This document shows, one piece after another, positions 1-11,412 of a stretch of 64,000 nt of DNA. Position numbers and translations under genes: made by a program. Below the pieces are notes generated by a model. The model worked only from the letters and a program-made list of their open reading frames with translations, made no database searches and was not told the origin of the DNA. Source of the DNA: Symbiotaphrina buchneri (Eukaryota > Ascomycota > Symbiotaphrinales > Symbiotaphrinaceae). The stretch is taken from the NCBI GenBank assembly GCA_001599915.1, contig BCIG01000012.1:62001-126000 (forward strand), read 5' to 3'. Every line of letters starts with the position of its first letter. The first letter of the stretch is position 1.

Positions 1-348
1 ATCCCATCCCATCCCATCCCAACCAACCTCTAGATCCCAGCGCAGCAAGATCCACTCCATCAGAATGCACGGGTATTGACTTCAATAAAACAAAAAAAGA
101 AAAAAAAGAAGCACATTCTTCACCAAATGGACATGAAAACGTCTTCCCCACCATCTTTGACCCCGCTGCGCCTTCTTGACCCCTTGACACCGAGAAAAAT
201 CCAAAACTTCAAGATATCAAAATTCGACCGTCGCCTTTTTGCTTGCAGATATCCAGTCGGCGTTCTGGAGGCTTCATCATGACTGTGATTCGCTGCTTGA
301 GCCCTCTTCAACAAGCGCTGTCGTCATATTGACCCTGTGTACGCGATA
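1..348. other. window edge, 3' flank of MED15
   Basis: The first 20 bases are four copies of the pentamer ATCCC, a short microsatellite at the window edge. The rest is AT-rich sequence with an A-rich stretch near 86-112 and no supported gene. It should contain the MED15 3' untranslated region because that gene ends at 349 on the minus strand. Confidence 0.5.
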
Positions 349-3300
349 TCACGAACCCCAGTCCTGGAATAGCGACCCATCCCATCCCTCACTTGCTCCA
401 CCGAATCCATCCAACTCGCTGTTCGATCCAAAGGCTTCATCCCAGCTCATATCGAAAATATCCTTGGCAGGCACGTCTCCCAAGAACAGATCCCCGTCGG
501 CATCTGCATCCGCTAGAGTGTCCATCTTTTCCGATGGCTTGACGGCGCCCGAGTCAACATTACCAGCGGCTCCGGGTCCCACCACATGAAATGGCTGAGT
601 TCCCAAGTCTAGCGTGCGTAGTCCCCAATCCGGGATATCCATGTACCAGTCTGGGTCGAAGTCCGCCGCGATTGTGATGCGCAATGCATCATTTTCCGCG
701 ATGTCCGAAGCCCTGGATGGAGAGGAGTTCACGTCATCCTTTGTTGATGGCGGCGTTAGCGACGGTGCCTGTGATTGCGGTTGCATCTTCTTAAAGGATC
801 CAATATTCTTAAAATCATCCAGGCCCTTGAAACACTGGACTAGATCTTCAGGAGCAATGCTTGACTCCGCCCAGAGGTTCGGAGGTGTTGGAAGTTGCAC
901 CGTGGGCTTTGCATTGTCTTCCGTCTTCACTTGACCTTGCGCCGTAGTCGCTGCTTGAGGCGTCCTTGAAGCATCGGCGTTGGCTTTGTTAGGGGTACCG
1001 GCTTCTTGTTTGATATCTGTTGGTACAGCCAGGTTCTTTCCAGCTGCCGCTTTAGCCAGCGCACCCTTGTTGGCAGCATTTGCATCTTCTTTGGGCGCTT
1101 TGGGCGTGCCATCCTTGTTCAGACCAAGGCCCTCTGCCATCGCCTCCAAGGCATACTTCAAAGGATCCTCCACATCACCCTCTTTGATCTCATGTGCTTC
1201 CGCGGTATGTTCAGCCAATGTAACATGAGCATTCGCACCTTCCGCCCTAAAGCCACATCCATCAACGGGACATTGCATGATTTCAATTGACTGCTTGATG
1301 GTCTCATGCTCTTTCTTGGCTTCTGGCAGAACAGCCTTTCCGACCTGCGGCGATGCGTCGATCTGCACAGGGGTAGAAGCCGTGCTTCCTGGCTGGTTAC
1401 CTCTCCTCCTCTTGTTAGGCGGAAATTTCAGTTTGTCAGGGGTCAAATCCGTAGGACCATAGAACTGCGGGACACCCTGCGGAGATGAGGCGCCAAGTGG
1501 GAAGGGGGGTTGAGACGTGGTAGGAGCAGGTGGAACCTTGTAGTTCTGCTTTTGCGAGGATTGCTGTCTCTGCATGTTGAGAGCAGCTTGCTGTTGCTTG
1601 AGATTGGCGGCACTCAGCTGATGGCCTGGGCCATCGATCGGTAATTGTTGCTGAGACTGTTGAGGAGGTTGCTGTTGGGCCACCTGTTGTTGACGACTCT
1701 TCTGCTGCTGCATTACCTTTTGCATGACAAAGTTGAAGCACTTCTTCAGCCTGCCCAAACAAGTATCCAACTCCTCCGGAGATATCGTGAACGCATCCAC
1801 AGGATTTATTTGCTTGTCCTTGAACTGCTGCTCCAAAAGTAAGCGGCAGCGGATGAGTTCCTTTGTAGTATTCTCTTCGCTGAACATCATAAATACCGGC
1901 ATTGACTGTTCAGACCTCCTCAACATGTCATGAGATTCCGCAAGTTTCTGGACCATTTCCTGTCGGGCTTCTGGCGTCATCTTGACAGGAGCGCGTCTCG
2001 GAGTACTTCGAAGCACATCCTCATATAGTTGCTGCAGTCGAGCTTCTCTCTTCGCCTTCTCTTCCACACTATTCGCTCCCTTAGGCGGTGCAGCTGACTG
2101 TTGCATGCCCGCCTGGGCAGCAGCTTGTTGTACTGCCTGTGCTCTCATCCTCGCATGTATCTGCTCTCGTTGCGCCGGCGTCATAGCCGCAATTTGTTCG
2201 GGAGTGTACCGGGGAATACCGGAACCTTGCTGAGCTGCAATCATGTTCGTTGCAGGTGCAGGTTGTTGCGAACGTTGTTGGTTAGGATTTGGAACTTCCA
2301 CGACATCCGGATCAGGACTGGCACGCTTAACACCTTGCTTTTGTTGCTGGTTCTGCGCTGCTGTCTGCGTAGGTCCACGGTTGGGTTGATTCGCGCGAGC
2401 CTTTGCTCCTTTGTTATTCTGTGCGGGAGCAGGTTGCTGTTGTGCTTGCTGCGGAGCTGGTTGTTGCTGGAACTGCTGTCCATTCATTCCTTGGTTGGCC
2501 TGCTGTTGCATTTGCTGGGCTTGCTGCTGTTGTTGATGCTGTAATTGTTGCTGCTGCTGTTGTTGAGCTCTCAAAGCAGCAGCATGCTGCTGAGCAGCAG
2601 CTTGTTGTGGGTTGAGTTGCTGAGCCTGGACCTGTTGACCAGCTGCCATCATAGCATTTCTATGCTTTGTCTCCATGATAATCTTCCTAACCTGATCGTC
2701 AGGAAGGTTTTTCATTCTGTCTGGTAATTTCGTTCGTGCACTCGCAACCTCTTCTGCGGTCGGTATGGGTATCTGAGGCATTCCAGGAGGCATCTGCCGT
2801 GGTCCCCGCATTTGTGCTTGCGGTATTTGACCTTGCATCCCCTGAGGAACCATCTGTGCCGGTGGTGCTTGACCGGCAACCTGTTGTGGCACGGAACCTG
2901 GAGGCATTGGGAACTGCTGCCTCTGACCCTGATTCTGCCGTTGCGGATTCGAAATATTCATCCAATGCAGTCCCTGCAGACCCTTCAACTTCTCCAGGCT
3001 GGCCGCCGGCATGTTCTGGGGATTCCGTGCAACCCATTCCTTCAGTTGGCCCCAAGTCTTCACGGTATCAGGGACCTGGAAATTCGGATTACCATGAGAA
3101 TTGAGGATATTCCTAGGAAACTCTTTTAGATCCATCTCCCTGACCCTTTCGGGAGTCATGGACTGCATGGCGACCTGCGTAGCCTGCTTCTGCGCTTGTT
3201 GTTGGCGTTGTTGCATAAGCTGTTGTTGCTGTTGCTGCATACGCTGCTGTTGTGCCTGCTGAATCTGTTGGGGGTTCATTTGACCTCGAGGCATCTGCTG

Positions 3301-5623
3301 CTGGGCTGATCCTGGTCGTTGGGGAAAATTGGGATTCGGAGCTCCCGGAAACTGATTTGGCATCTGTCCTGGCTGCATGGGTTGCGGTGGCATTGGTTGT
3401 CCTGGTTGCATCATGGGCTGCTGGCCAGGCAATGAGCCGGGAGGCATTGAACCAGGAGGCATCGGCACTGCTAGCCCTTGCCTAGGCATCTGCTGAGTCG
3501 CTTGCATCGCTTGCCTCTGCTTAGCTTCCCAATTTGCCAATAACATATTCCTTTGCTCTTCTGGAAGCTGCATCAACTGCTGTCTCATCCGTGGATCCAT
3601 ATTTGGAGGTATAGGCCTCTGAACTACAGGCCCAGGGACAGGCATGTTTTGAGGTACGGGTGTGCTCCGTTGTGAGGCTTGTTGAGCCGCCAGCTGCTGC
3701 TGTTGCTGTTGAACAGATTGCTGGCTTAGCGAAGGAGCCATTGGCTGAGCTCGCTGTTGTTGGGGTGTCGTAGGAGCGGGCTGTGGCTGACCGGGCGGTT
3801 TCAGTGGCTGGTTCAACATAGACATTGCCGGACTTTGGCTAGGTCTTCCTTGAGGGAACCCATTGATACCTCCAGGCTGGCCCTGTAGAGCCATCTGGCC
3901 TTGGGCTTGCGCTTGAGCTTGTGCCTGGGCTTGTGCCTGGGCTTGCGCTTGAGCCTGGGCCTGGGCCTGTGCCTGTGCCTGTGCCTGCGCTTGTGCTTGT
4001 GCTTGTGCTTGTGCCTGTGCTTGGGCCTGGGCTTGAACTTGGGCTTGAGCCTGCGCTTGCGCTTGCGCCTGTGCCGCTTGTGCTCGTGCCTGGGCTTGTT
4101 GCGCCTGGGCTTGTGCTTGCGCTTGTTGTTGCGCCCTTACTTGCGCCTGCTGGGCCTGTAATTGCTGCATGTCCTGCTGTGCCTGCGGGTTGAAGAATTG
4201 TTGGCCTTGGGGTGGTTGTACCATCCCTTGTTGATTCCGCATTTGCGGCGGGACTTGTTGAGCCGGTTGTCCAGGCTGGGCCTGCCTCTGCTGTTGAAAC
4301 GCAGCCATCTGTTGGGGAGTCATCCGTTGGCTGTTGCTTGCTGGCACCACCAATTGCCCAGCCTCCGCGGACCGCATAGCTTCTGCCTGCTGTTGTCCTA
4401 CCAAGCTCTCCATGTCACCAACGAAATTGGGAAAATTTTGACCACCGTTCGGCATCGGTCCCGCTTGACCGGTCATCGGCATTTGACCCATTGGTCGCTG
4501 CTGTCCCGGTATCCCATTCATACCATTAGCCATTGCCGCCTGCTGTTGAGCAAATTGCGCTGCTTGTGCCTTCTCTTTCTGCATTTTGTACTGCTTCATG
4601 GCTTGTTGCCGGAAGAAGAAATGTAGAGGGTCAATGCCTTGGTTCGCGATATTCTGCTTTTGAGCTGGCGGTAGATTTTGGAGATTTGCCCTCACGCGAT
4701 CCATATCCACCTTGGAAGTATTCTGAGCAATCTTCTGTGCCAGTAAGTTGATCTTCGCATTCTCTTCAGCAGTGAACGATTCGTTTCCCTGCCGGCGTTG
4801 TTGCTGCATCTGTTGCTGTTGCATTTGCTGTTGTTGCATCTGCTGTTGTTGCATTTGTGCCTGCATGTTTGGCGGAAACTGCTGCTGGGGTTGCTGTACC
4901 GGAGCTTGTAGGTTCATACCATCCATACCCATCGACGTCATCTGCTGTTGCGGTTGCTGCATTTGTACTGGCATGTTCTGCATAGGCATCTGCATTTGCA
5001 TTTGCTGAGGAAAGCCTTGCGGGAATTGTTGACCTTGCATCATTGCATCTGGCATTCCATTCTGCTGCATCATTTGCATCTGCGGATTTGGTGTGGCTAG
5101 GGCACGTTGGGTATCTCCAGCTTGCCGTAATCGAGTCTCCCGGACCTGATTGAGTTTATCTCTGACCTTGTTTTCGTAAGTCGCCTTGTTCGGTCAGCTG
5201 GTAATTCTCAACTCCATGCGGGCAAGGAGTCTGCATGCAAACCTTATCTGGAGCCTCATTGAACTCTTTGGTCTCAAACTGTAGCCCGACCTGTATTGCC
5301 TGACCTGGTTCTATATTCGGCTTTATAAGTCGTAACGATGTGACTCTGTGAGGTGTCAGTGCCTCCTTTATCCAAGACGCCATGATCGGAGCGACATGAC
5401 GACAGCCGCTGGGGTACGGGGCCGCTCACAAATTCAGAATCTTTACCGTCCTCTCTTCCACTGTGACGCCCGCCTGCCATCCTGACGGGTTATGTGTCCT
5501 TGACAACTCCTGCATAATCCTCTGTTGCATGGCATGATTTGGATTCTGTTGTCGTTGAGCCATTTGGTTCTGCCCTCCGGGCATGCCAGGGCCCGCCATA
5601 TTCTGGAAGTTCGCCTGATTCAT
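349..5623 (-). CDS. MED15: Mediator tail subunit 15 (Gal11-type), KIX domain and Q-rich
   Basis: Three exons fit: 5430-5623, 5243-5345 and 349-5184, joined through GTGAGC and GTTTGC donors, giving about 1,710 residues. The start is the ATG at 5623 (MNQANFQNM). Exons 1-2 build an N-terminal KIX fold ([14 protein letters not shown], then [13 protein letters not shown]...[12 protein letters not shown]), the activator-binding module of Med15/Gal11. The remainder is very rich in Gln, Met and Pro, with a long Ala-Gln alternating tract, a basic [10 protein letters not shown] segment, a C2H2-like CPVDGCGF...H...H motif and an acidic, Trp-containing C-terminus ([10 protein letters not shown]). By family it sits in the Mediator tail and relays activators to RNA polymerase II. 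The size is large but normal for filamentous fungal Med15. Splice sites are read from sequence; the family call rests on the KIX segment plus composition. Confidence 0.9.
3898..4158 (-). repeat. Ala-Gln hexanucleotide coding repeat inside MED15
   Basis: About 260 bp of degenerate 6-bp units (GCxCAA/GCxCAG on the coding strand) encode a nearly unbroken alternation of alanine and glutamine, with rare Arg and Val interruptions. Third positions vary freely while the Ala-Gln alternation is kept, which suggests selection on the peptide pattern or an old, mutated repeat expansion. Length polymorphism between strains is likely. Confidence 0.85.
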
Positions 5624-7659
5624 CACGGCGGTCTATCTGTGTCCACCCGGCCAAGGTACAATGTGTTCCACTACCAATACTCGTGTCGACTGTCGTGCCC
5701 AACAATATCTGTATCGTCTCCGCAAATGTCGGTGTGGGCGTCGAGACGGATCGCCGTGGGAGAAGCAGGAGAAGATGAAGCAACGTCAAACCCAACACCT
5801 CCGGGCTTCAGGGTCAGCGCAGCATAGTCAAGCTAATGTCGTCTCGCTGTCTAAGGCGCAGCTCAAGTCGTACAAGCAAGAGTCAGCAGCACACCAGCAG
5901 GCAGATGTATTTAGACTGCTAAATGCGATAGTTAGCGGAAAGCGGGACCGGTTGGCTGCAGGTGACCAGCAATCCTGACCTGGTGTGAATGTCCGCTTGG
6001 CACCAACGAACTCGTGCAGCAGGCAAACCTAGCTGGCTAAGCTACCCTGTGCGAGGACCTTGGAACCCGTTCGCCAGGGCCGACACAATTGTCGCTGTAT
6101 GGTCCACAGCAGTTCGGTCTGGGGCAGAGAAGCGCGCCAATGTGCACCGCTGACGAGCGCAAGTTCGTGAATTCTCCTGTTCAGAAGGCGACCGCTGTGA
6201 GGCTCGATGAGTGCCTGGACGTGAAATGAGGCTGCGACAGAAGGTGTGTGGGAGGTGCAAGGATAGTGCCTTTCTCGGTTGGCGCCTGACAGTGACAAGA
6301 GGGCGGACAGCGCATCAAAGGTAAGAGAAATCAAGATTGCAAGAGACCAGGTCGTACAACCATCAGCGAAGAAGTTGGAGGAATAAATTAGGTCTTATTG
6401 AAGGATAATAGGGAGGATAGATTGGGTGAAGGAGGAAGATGGTGTGGTGAATGGAGGGAGTGAATCGGTCGTTGATGATGATATGGTTGATGGGGATGGG
6501 TACCGGTCGTTCTGGGCTGTCAGATTGGCGTTATTCAGGCCAGAGCCAGAGGGAGAAAGATTCGCCCACTACGAGTACCTGAGATACAGGTACCTCTTGG
6601 GCATAGCACGCGGCTTCGAGCTACCTTGCTGATTGCCTTGAACATCTACAGTTTAGCCCGACCCAAATCGGGCGCATCATCAGGAACTAGGGTCGTCTAG
6701 CAGCATCGTTACTGCAGTAAGGGCATTATCTCATTGGACGAAGGAGAGAGACCCTGATCTCAAGCGAGAGTGCCAGGACAAACATAAATTGTCTTTATCA
6801 TCATCATCATCGCAAATAACAACCATCAAACGAAAGAAAAGTGGCGATAGAGTTCCGCTACGAGTTCTAATAACACTCAAATAAGATGGCAGCTTATGAA
6901 ACTATCGCAAGGTGCAAATTAACATAGGCCCTCGAACGTTCAAGATGAGACAGGGGAACCTGCGACAGCTCCAAAGGTCGAGGAACAAGAGGTGTGAAAG
7001 GACGAAGGAGGACAGTCAGACAAGCCGTTCGGGCGCCATCATTGGCCAACAAAGCAAGGGCCGTCTGTGCGAAAGCGTCAGTGCTAACCGCCTCCGGACT
7101 TGAGTGCACCCTCCATCATCAATTTCCATCCATTTCGACAAATAGTAATGTTGAATTGGACCAGAAACTACACCTCTAAACATCATGGTTGATTCTGTAC
7201 ACTGTAAGCACATTAAAAGAGAGGTTTAGCTGTCCCTTCCCGTTGGAAGTGAGAGAAGACTGCTTATCTCATCCTTGTGCCTTCATTTTCACGTGGGGAC
7301 CCTTATCGCATGAGTTCGTTTTATTTAAAAGCCCCTTCCTCCGCGGACCATCTCAGCCTTCATCGGCAGCTGATGCGCATAATTTCTCGCATTGCATCCA
7401 ACTGTATTAGGCAGAGCATAAGAACTACGAATACAACCTACTGTTTGCTGTGCAATTGTTATCCGTTAGTGGCCCGGTTCTCGGATGAAGTGAAATAGAC
7501 TTCCGGTATCCTATGCTACATGCTCGCGGATCTCTGCAGGGATGGCAGGCCAGAAGGCGCAATAGAGTCTAACAAAAATGCGTTACTATATAGACATCGT
7601 GCCGCATGTCGTGATATCTCTTCTTCTACACCTCGTCTAACCTACCAAGTCAACTGTCA
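5624..7659. other. intergenic, MED15 promoter side
   Basis: Two kilobases without a supported gene. The 5624-6500 part should hold the MED15 promoter and 5' leader. A short CAT microsatellite lies near 6797-6812 and two GGTACC-containing motifs near 6499 and 6590. All open frames here are short, lack family signatures and look like chance frames. Confidence 0.4.
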
Positions 7660-8571
7660 TCATTCTTCCAGACCTCTCCTCATAGCATCCCTCACACACT
7701 CCGCCCATTTCCACGGCTGCTCCCTTCCACCAGGCAAAGACCTCCAGTACTCCCATCCCGCAACCCCTCCAAAGAAGCCCTTATACCTCACGGCCAAGCC
7801 CCAGATCTGCTCGCACAGCTCCACCTCCACATCCACATATTGACTCCGGTCCCCGCCTCCATCCTCCGGGTTCGTCATCGTCCCCAGCACCACCTTCCTG
7901 GGGAACCACCCCGCATGGATGATCCGATCATACGCCCCCATTGACGCCGGACCCCATCCGCAGTAGAATTGCGCGTTGTACCACGCGATTTCCTCGCCGA
8001 GCTCTTCTTCCAGCTGGAAGTAGCTGAAGCCGGAGAGATTTCCCCAACCGGGGACCCAGCGGGCGGGCTCCGTCAAGGCCGGCGCCACAGGAGCTAGCGT
8101 GATGATAAAGTCTTCGCCAAAATCTTCTTTCAGTCGCCGGATGAGGTACGTGATGTCTTCGATGGAGACGATCTCCTCGACATCTAGGTCAAGGCCTTGA
8201 AGGCCCGTCTCCACGATCGCGGCGCAGAGGTAGGGGTAGTACGTGTCGAAAGTGCCTTTCATCTGACTCAACAGGCCGTATGAGCCCTTCGCCGCGCCTC
8301 CGAGCATTCCCAGGAGCGTGACGCCGCTGTCTTTGAGTTCGGAGAGCTCCGCCCACATGGCGGTGAGGAGAGGCGAGTTGTAGGGCTGATCATTGAGCGT
8401 GATGACAGGGGACCCGGCTTGCGAGTTGCCTTCCTCATTCACATGGATGGCGGCGACTATGAGATGTGTGCACAGATTTCGCAGAGGCAAGGGAGAAATA
8501 TATCGTTGGACTCCATCTGCGTCGGTGCCGAATTGTGTCTGGTAGTAGACTACCAGACGATTGGCGGACAT
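7660..8571 (-). CDS. GH18-like glycoside hydrolase, no signal peptide
   Basis: A single-exon gene for 303 residues beginning MSANRLVVYYQTQFG. The fold resembles glycoside hydrolase family 18 (chitinase / endo-beta-N-acetylglucosaminidase): a strand-1 VVYYQT motif, LLGMLGGAAKGSY (the SxGG-like strand 3), the catalytic strand 4 GLQGLDLDVEE, and a downstream YNAQFYCGWG motif like the MxYD/QxYN element. The usual DxxDxDxE has Gln in place of the first Asp (QGLDLDVE); the catalytic Glu and the two inner Asp remain. There is no N-terminal signal peptide or chitin-binding domain, so an intracellular or non-classically exported enzyme acting on GlcNAc-containing glycans is inferred. It is shorter than secreted fungal chitinases. 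Substrate unknown. Confidence 0.8.
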   Translation of the reverse strand: MSANRLVVYYQTQFGTDADGVQRYISPLPLRNLCTHLIVAAIHVNEEGNSQAGSPVITLNDQPYNSPLLTAMWAELSELKDSGVTLLGMLGGAAKGSYGLLSQMKGTFDTYYPYLCAAIVETGLQGLDLDVEEIVSIEDITYLIRRLKEDFGEDFIITLAPVAPALTEPARWVPGWGNLSGFSYFQLEEELGEEIAWYNAQFYCGWGPASMGAYDRIIHAGWFPRKVVLGTMTNPEDGGGDRSQYVDVEVELCEQIWGLAVRYKGFFGGVAGWEYWRSLPGGREQPWKWAECVRDAMRRGLEE

Positions 8572-9513
8572 GAGAGGGCAATAAAGGGTTCAACAAGTTC
8601 CCAAGAGTAATCGTCAACTTTGAAATCAGTGGCAGAACTATTCGTGCAATATCATGGGGTATCTCAGATAGTCCAAACGTGGGGTGGTCTCATCCTCCCA
8701 AAACACAGCACTATGCAAGCAATGGAAGGTACTAACGGGCAATAATGGAGCAGACAGAATCAATCAATGTAAAGAGAGAACTGGAATTGGCATCAACTAA
8801 ACATTATGACCAGAGGAATTCTAGTACTTTATCGGTAGCGGAACGAATACTTTACGACGAGGTAGAAAAGCTACGGCCGACCTATGATTGTGCCGCTCCG
8901 CGTGTACCGTAGTGGTTGGTCATGGTTTAGTAAGCAGCATACCGTATTTGCTCCTGCGCAGGTCGCCAGATTTCACGCAGAGAGCAATCATATCAGAATT
9001 TCATGAAATGACATTCTCCTTTAATTTTACTTCGTGCGTTTGACACTTAGACTGATGTATTCACGTACTTAAAACAACTCATCACACTCGGGCGACGCAA
9101 GCATCTGCAACAGGATATCATAAAAAGTCAAAATCTCCACCACACCATCCATCATCAGTCGACCACGATAATCCTGAAGAGCATTGTTCGAAGAGTAAAT
9201 AGACAATGAGGCTCAGGACCACACGTGCGAACATAGATCATGAATTGTTCGCCGTGTATGAAGGAGAGGGAATCGAGAAGTCGGGAAAATGTGAAAGAAC
9301 TCCAACCCGCTTGCTTGCTCTCCACTTTGCTGTATGAGCTTAAGAGCTCTCCATGCTACGCCGAATAGCAGAGATGAAAAACCAAATTGCGAATTCGTAA
9401 GCGCATTTCATGCGCCGGATGCCAGCAAGCGGCAAAAGCCCGCCATCCGGCTGTGTGTAGGTCCTCCACTGCGCCTACTTATGGAAGCGAAAAGACGGAG
9501 ATAAGCAACGGTA
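8572..9513. other. intergenic between GH18-like and TeaR-like genes
   Basis: About 940 bp holding the GH18-like promoter and the 3' end of the upstream minus-strand gene. I see no gene, repeat or structured RNA in it. Confidence 0.4.
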
Positions 9514-11412
9514 TCACATGATAATACAACAACCGCACCCAGCTTCTTTCTTGTCTTTCTCCTGCACAGAAGGGCCAGACACGGTTGATTGAACACCCAG
9601 TGCATTTGGTGGTTGAGGTTGGGGTATCGGATTGTGTTGAGGAACTGTGGGAGTGGTCCTGTAACCACCATGTTGAAGACTCGGACTCTTTGGGCTCCGT
9701 AACGGCCATTCAGCATTTGGACTGACCCCTTCTGCACGGTCGACACTGGGTTCAGTTGATTGACCTGTGATATCCGCTTCTTTGTCAGGGCTCGGATTGG
9801 GTCGGAGCAGGGAAGGATCCAGCACGTTGAAGTCCCTGTCATAAATAGCACCGGGTTTCCCTTCTCGTTCCCATTGCTCTTGCATCATCCGTTTAGCGTG
9901 AGTGGGGATCATTTGCTGCTCCGGCGGTAATCGAGGATCAGGTTTGTACATGGTAGCTAGCCATGGCGGATCACCCTCAGGTCGTTTATGTGCTGTAGCT
10001 GGTGGAGTAGTCCCATTTCTGGTTACTGGTCGCTGTTGTGATGATGTATCACGCGTTGCGGCGGAACGGGTTCGAGGTCGTGGTTGCGCGGATGCATTGA
10101 CCGACTGTTTCCGAGATGTCGGGGTGGCCTTCGTCGGACCACGTGCTTTGGTTGGTGAGCCCGGAGGGGGAGTTGTGACAACTGTTGAGTTTGGAGTATT
10201 CGTGATGCCAGACTTGTCGAATTCATCTAGAAGCACTTGGCTTCCAGCACTTTGAGCTCGGCTCCGTGATTTGGGGTATACGATTGCCTCCTCGTCCCAG
10301 CCATTGCTTGCACTTCTGGGTAGAGGAGCGTTTCTTGCTATGTAATCAAGCGGAATGGGCGCAGGACTCGACTTCGAGAGCGGAATACGTGAGTAGCTTC
10401 TCTTTCCCATGGAGTTATGACCTTCCATGCTCCGTCCGCGTTCTGTGCTGGCAGCATCCAAGGCTCTTTCTTCCGCAGTCCGCAGATCCCAGTCCATAGG
10501 TGGATCCTCTTCGTCCTCATCCGGTATAGGCGGCGTTGTATTATTCTCAGCTGGAAGATACTGGGCGGGAAATGGAGTTTCGATGCTGCTGCCATTCTGA
10601 TGACCGTCTTCACTTCGCTCCTTGTTCCGCCTACCTCTGCTTGCTGACCGGTTAGTCGTCCGGCTGGTCGTCCGTCGAACATGTAAACCAGCCTCTGCCA
10701 TCTCTCGACTTTCTATCTTCGCCAGCTTATCGCGATGGATCCAATCCGAGTCGTCCAAGTCCTCTTCATTGTCATAATGTTTCCCTGCCCCATTATTTAG
10801 CTTCCTGCCCGCCGAGTCCATGCTGCCGGTTGCACTTCTGTTCGCACTTCGCCTATCATACAATTCCAAGAGACTATCAGGTTCGCTGACCCCGCTAAGG
10901 TTGCTGTCCTTCCGTCCCAGAGCACTGACACGTGCTGGAATAGCAAGGTGGTCACCTTCCGCAGGTCTGTTAGATCTCCATGCTTGTAGTGATTCACTGG
11001 TGTCACGTCGTAGGCTATCGAGCTCAGGTCTGGAGGATTTCTTCGTCAAGGAGGCACCGTTCTTCTGGTCGGATAGTGGCTGACGGGTATTATGGTTCAG
11101 TGCTGATGCTAGCCTGTCGTGTGGGCCAGATTTCGGTTGTGGGAATAGATCGTTTTGCTGTTTGACTGGAGGTCAGCGAGAGCGAGACTTGGACGTCCAC
11201 CGAGATTCACTGTGCAGGGCAGCCAATCACCAGCCGAGGCGACTTTATGTTGCCGATGTGGGAAATTTGGCTCACGACAATAAGTTGGAGTTGCTCACCT
11301 CTGCAGCTTCGCCAGTACTGTATCCCCACGAGCCCTGTTGGTCAAGAGCACCGGCGTTCTGCGCGAACGTTCCTGACGGCTGTGCTGTTGACACAGCAGC
11401 CATACCGCCCAT
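9514..11412 (-). CDS. TeaR/Mod5-like prenylated cell-end polarity protein
   Basis: Two exons are well supported: 11299-11412 (MGGMAAVSTAQPSG..., donor GTGAGC) and 9514-11157 (acceptor AAACAG), giving 585 residues. The long Ser/Arg/Pro-rich, probably disordered body has two conserved-looking blocks: SDWIHRDKLAKIESREMAEAG near residues 140-160 and a C-terminal PPWLATMYKPDPRLPPEQQM...QEQWEREGKPGAIYDRDFN block. The protein ends GCGCCIIM, a CaaX prenylation motif (CIIM) preceded by extra cysteines suited to palmitoylation. Disordered proteins with a terminal CaaX that anchor kelch-type cell-end markers are the TeaR (Aspergillus) / Mod5 (fission yeast) family; this match is from memory of architecture. 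The frame stays open upstream of 11412 to an acceptor-like CTAG near 11464 (GAGEYLARIEQAQV), so a further 5' exon is likely. Confidence 0.6.

Noticed and set aside
1-20. ATCCC repeats as a telomere
   Set aside because: Only four units and not TTAGGG-type; a plain microsatellite at the window edge.
2101-2544. Plus-strand Leu/Cys-rich ORFs within MED15 (also 3901-4193 and 4748-5008)
   Set aside because: They are antisense readings of CAG/CAA repeats, which automatically give Leu/Cys/Val-rich open frames.
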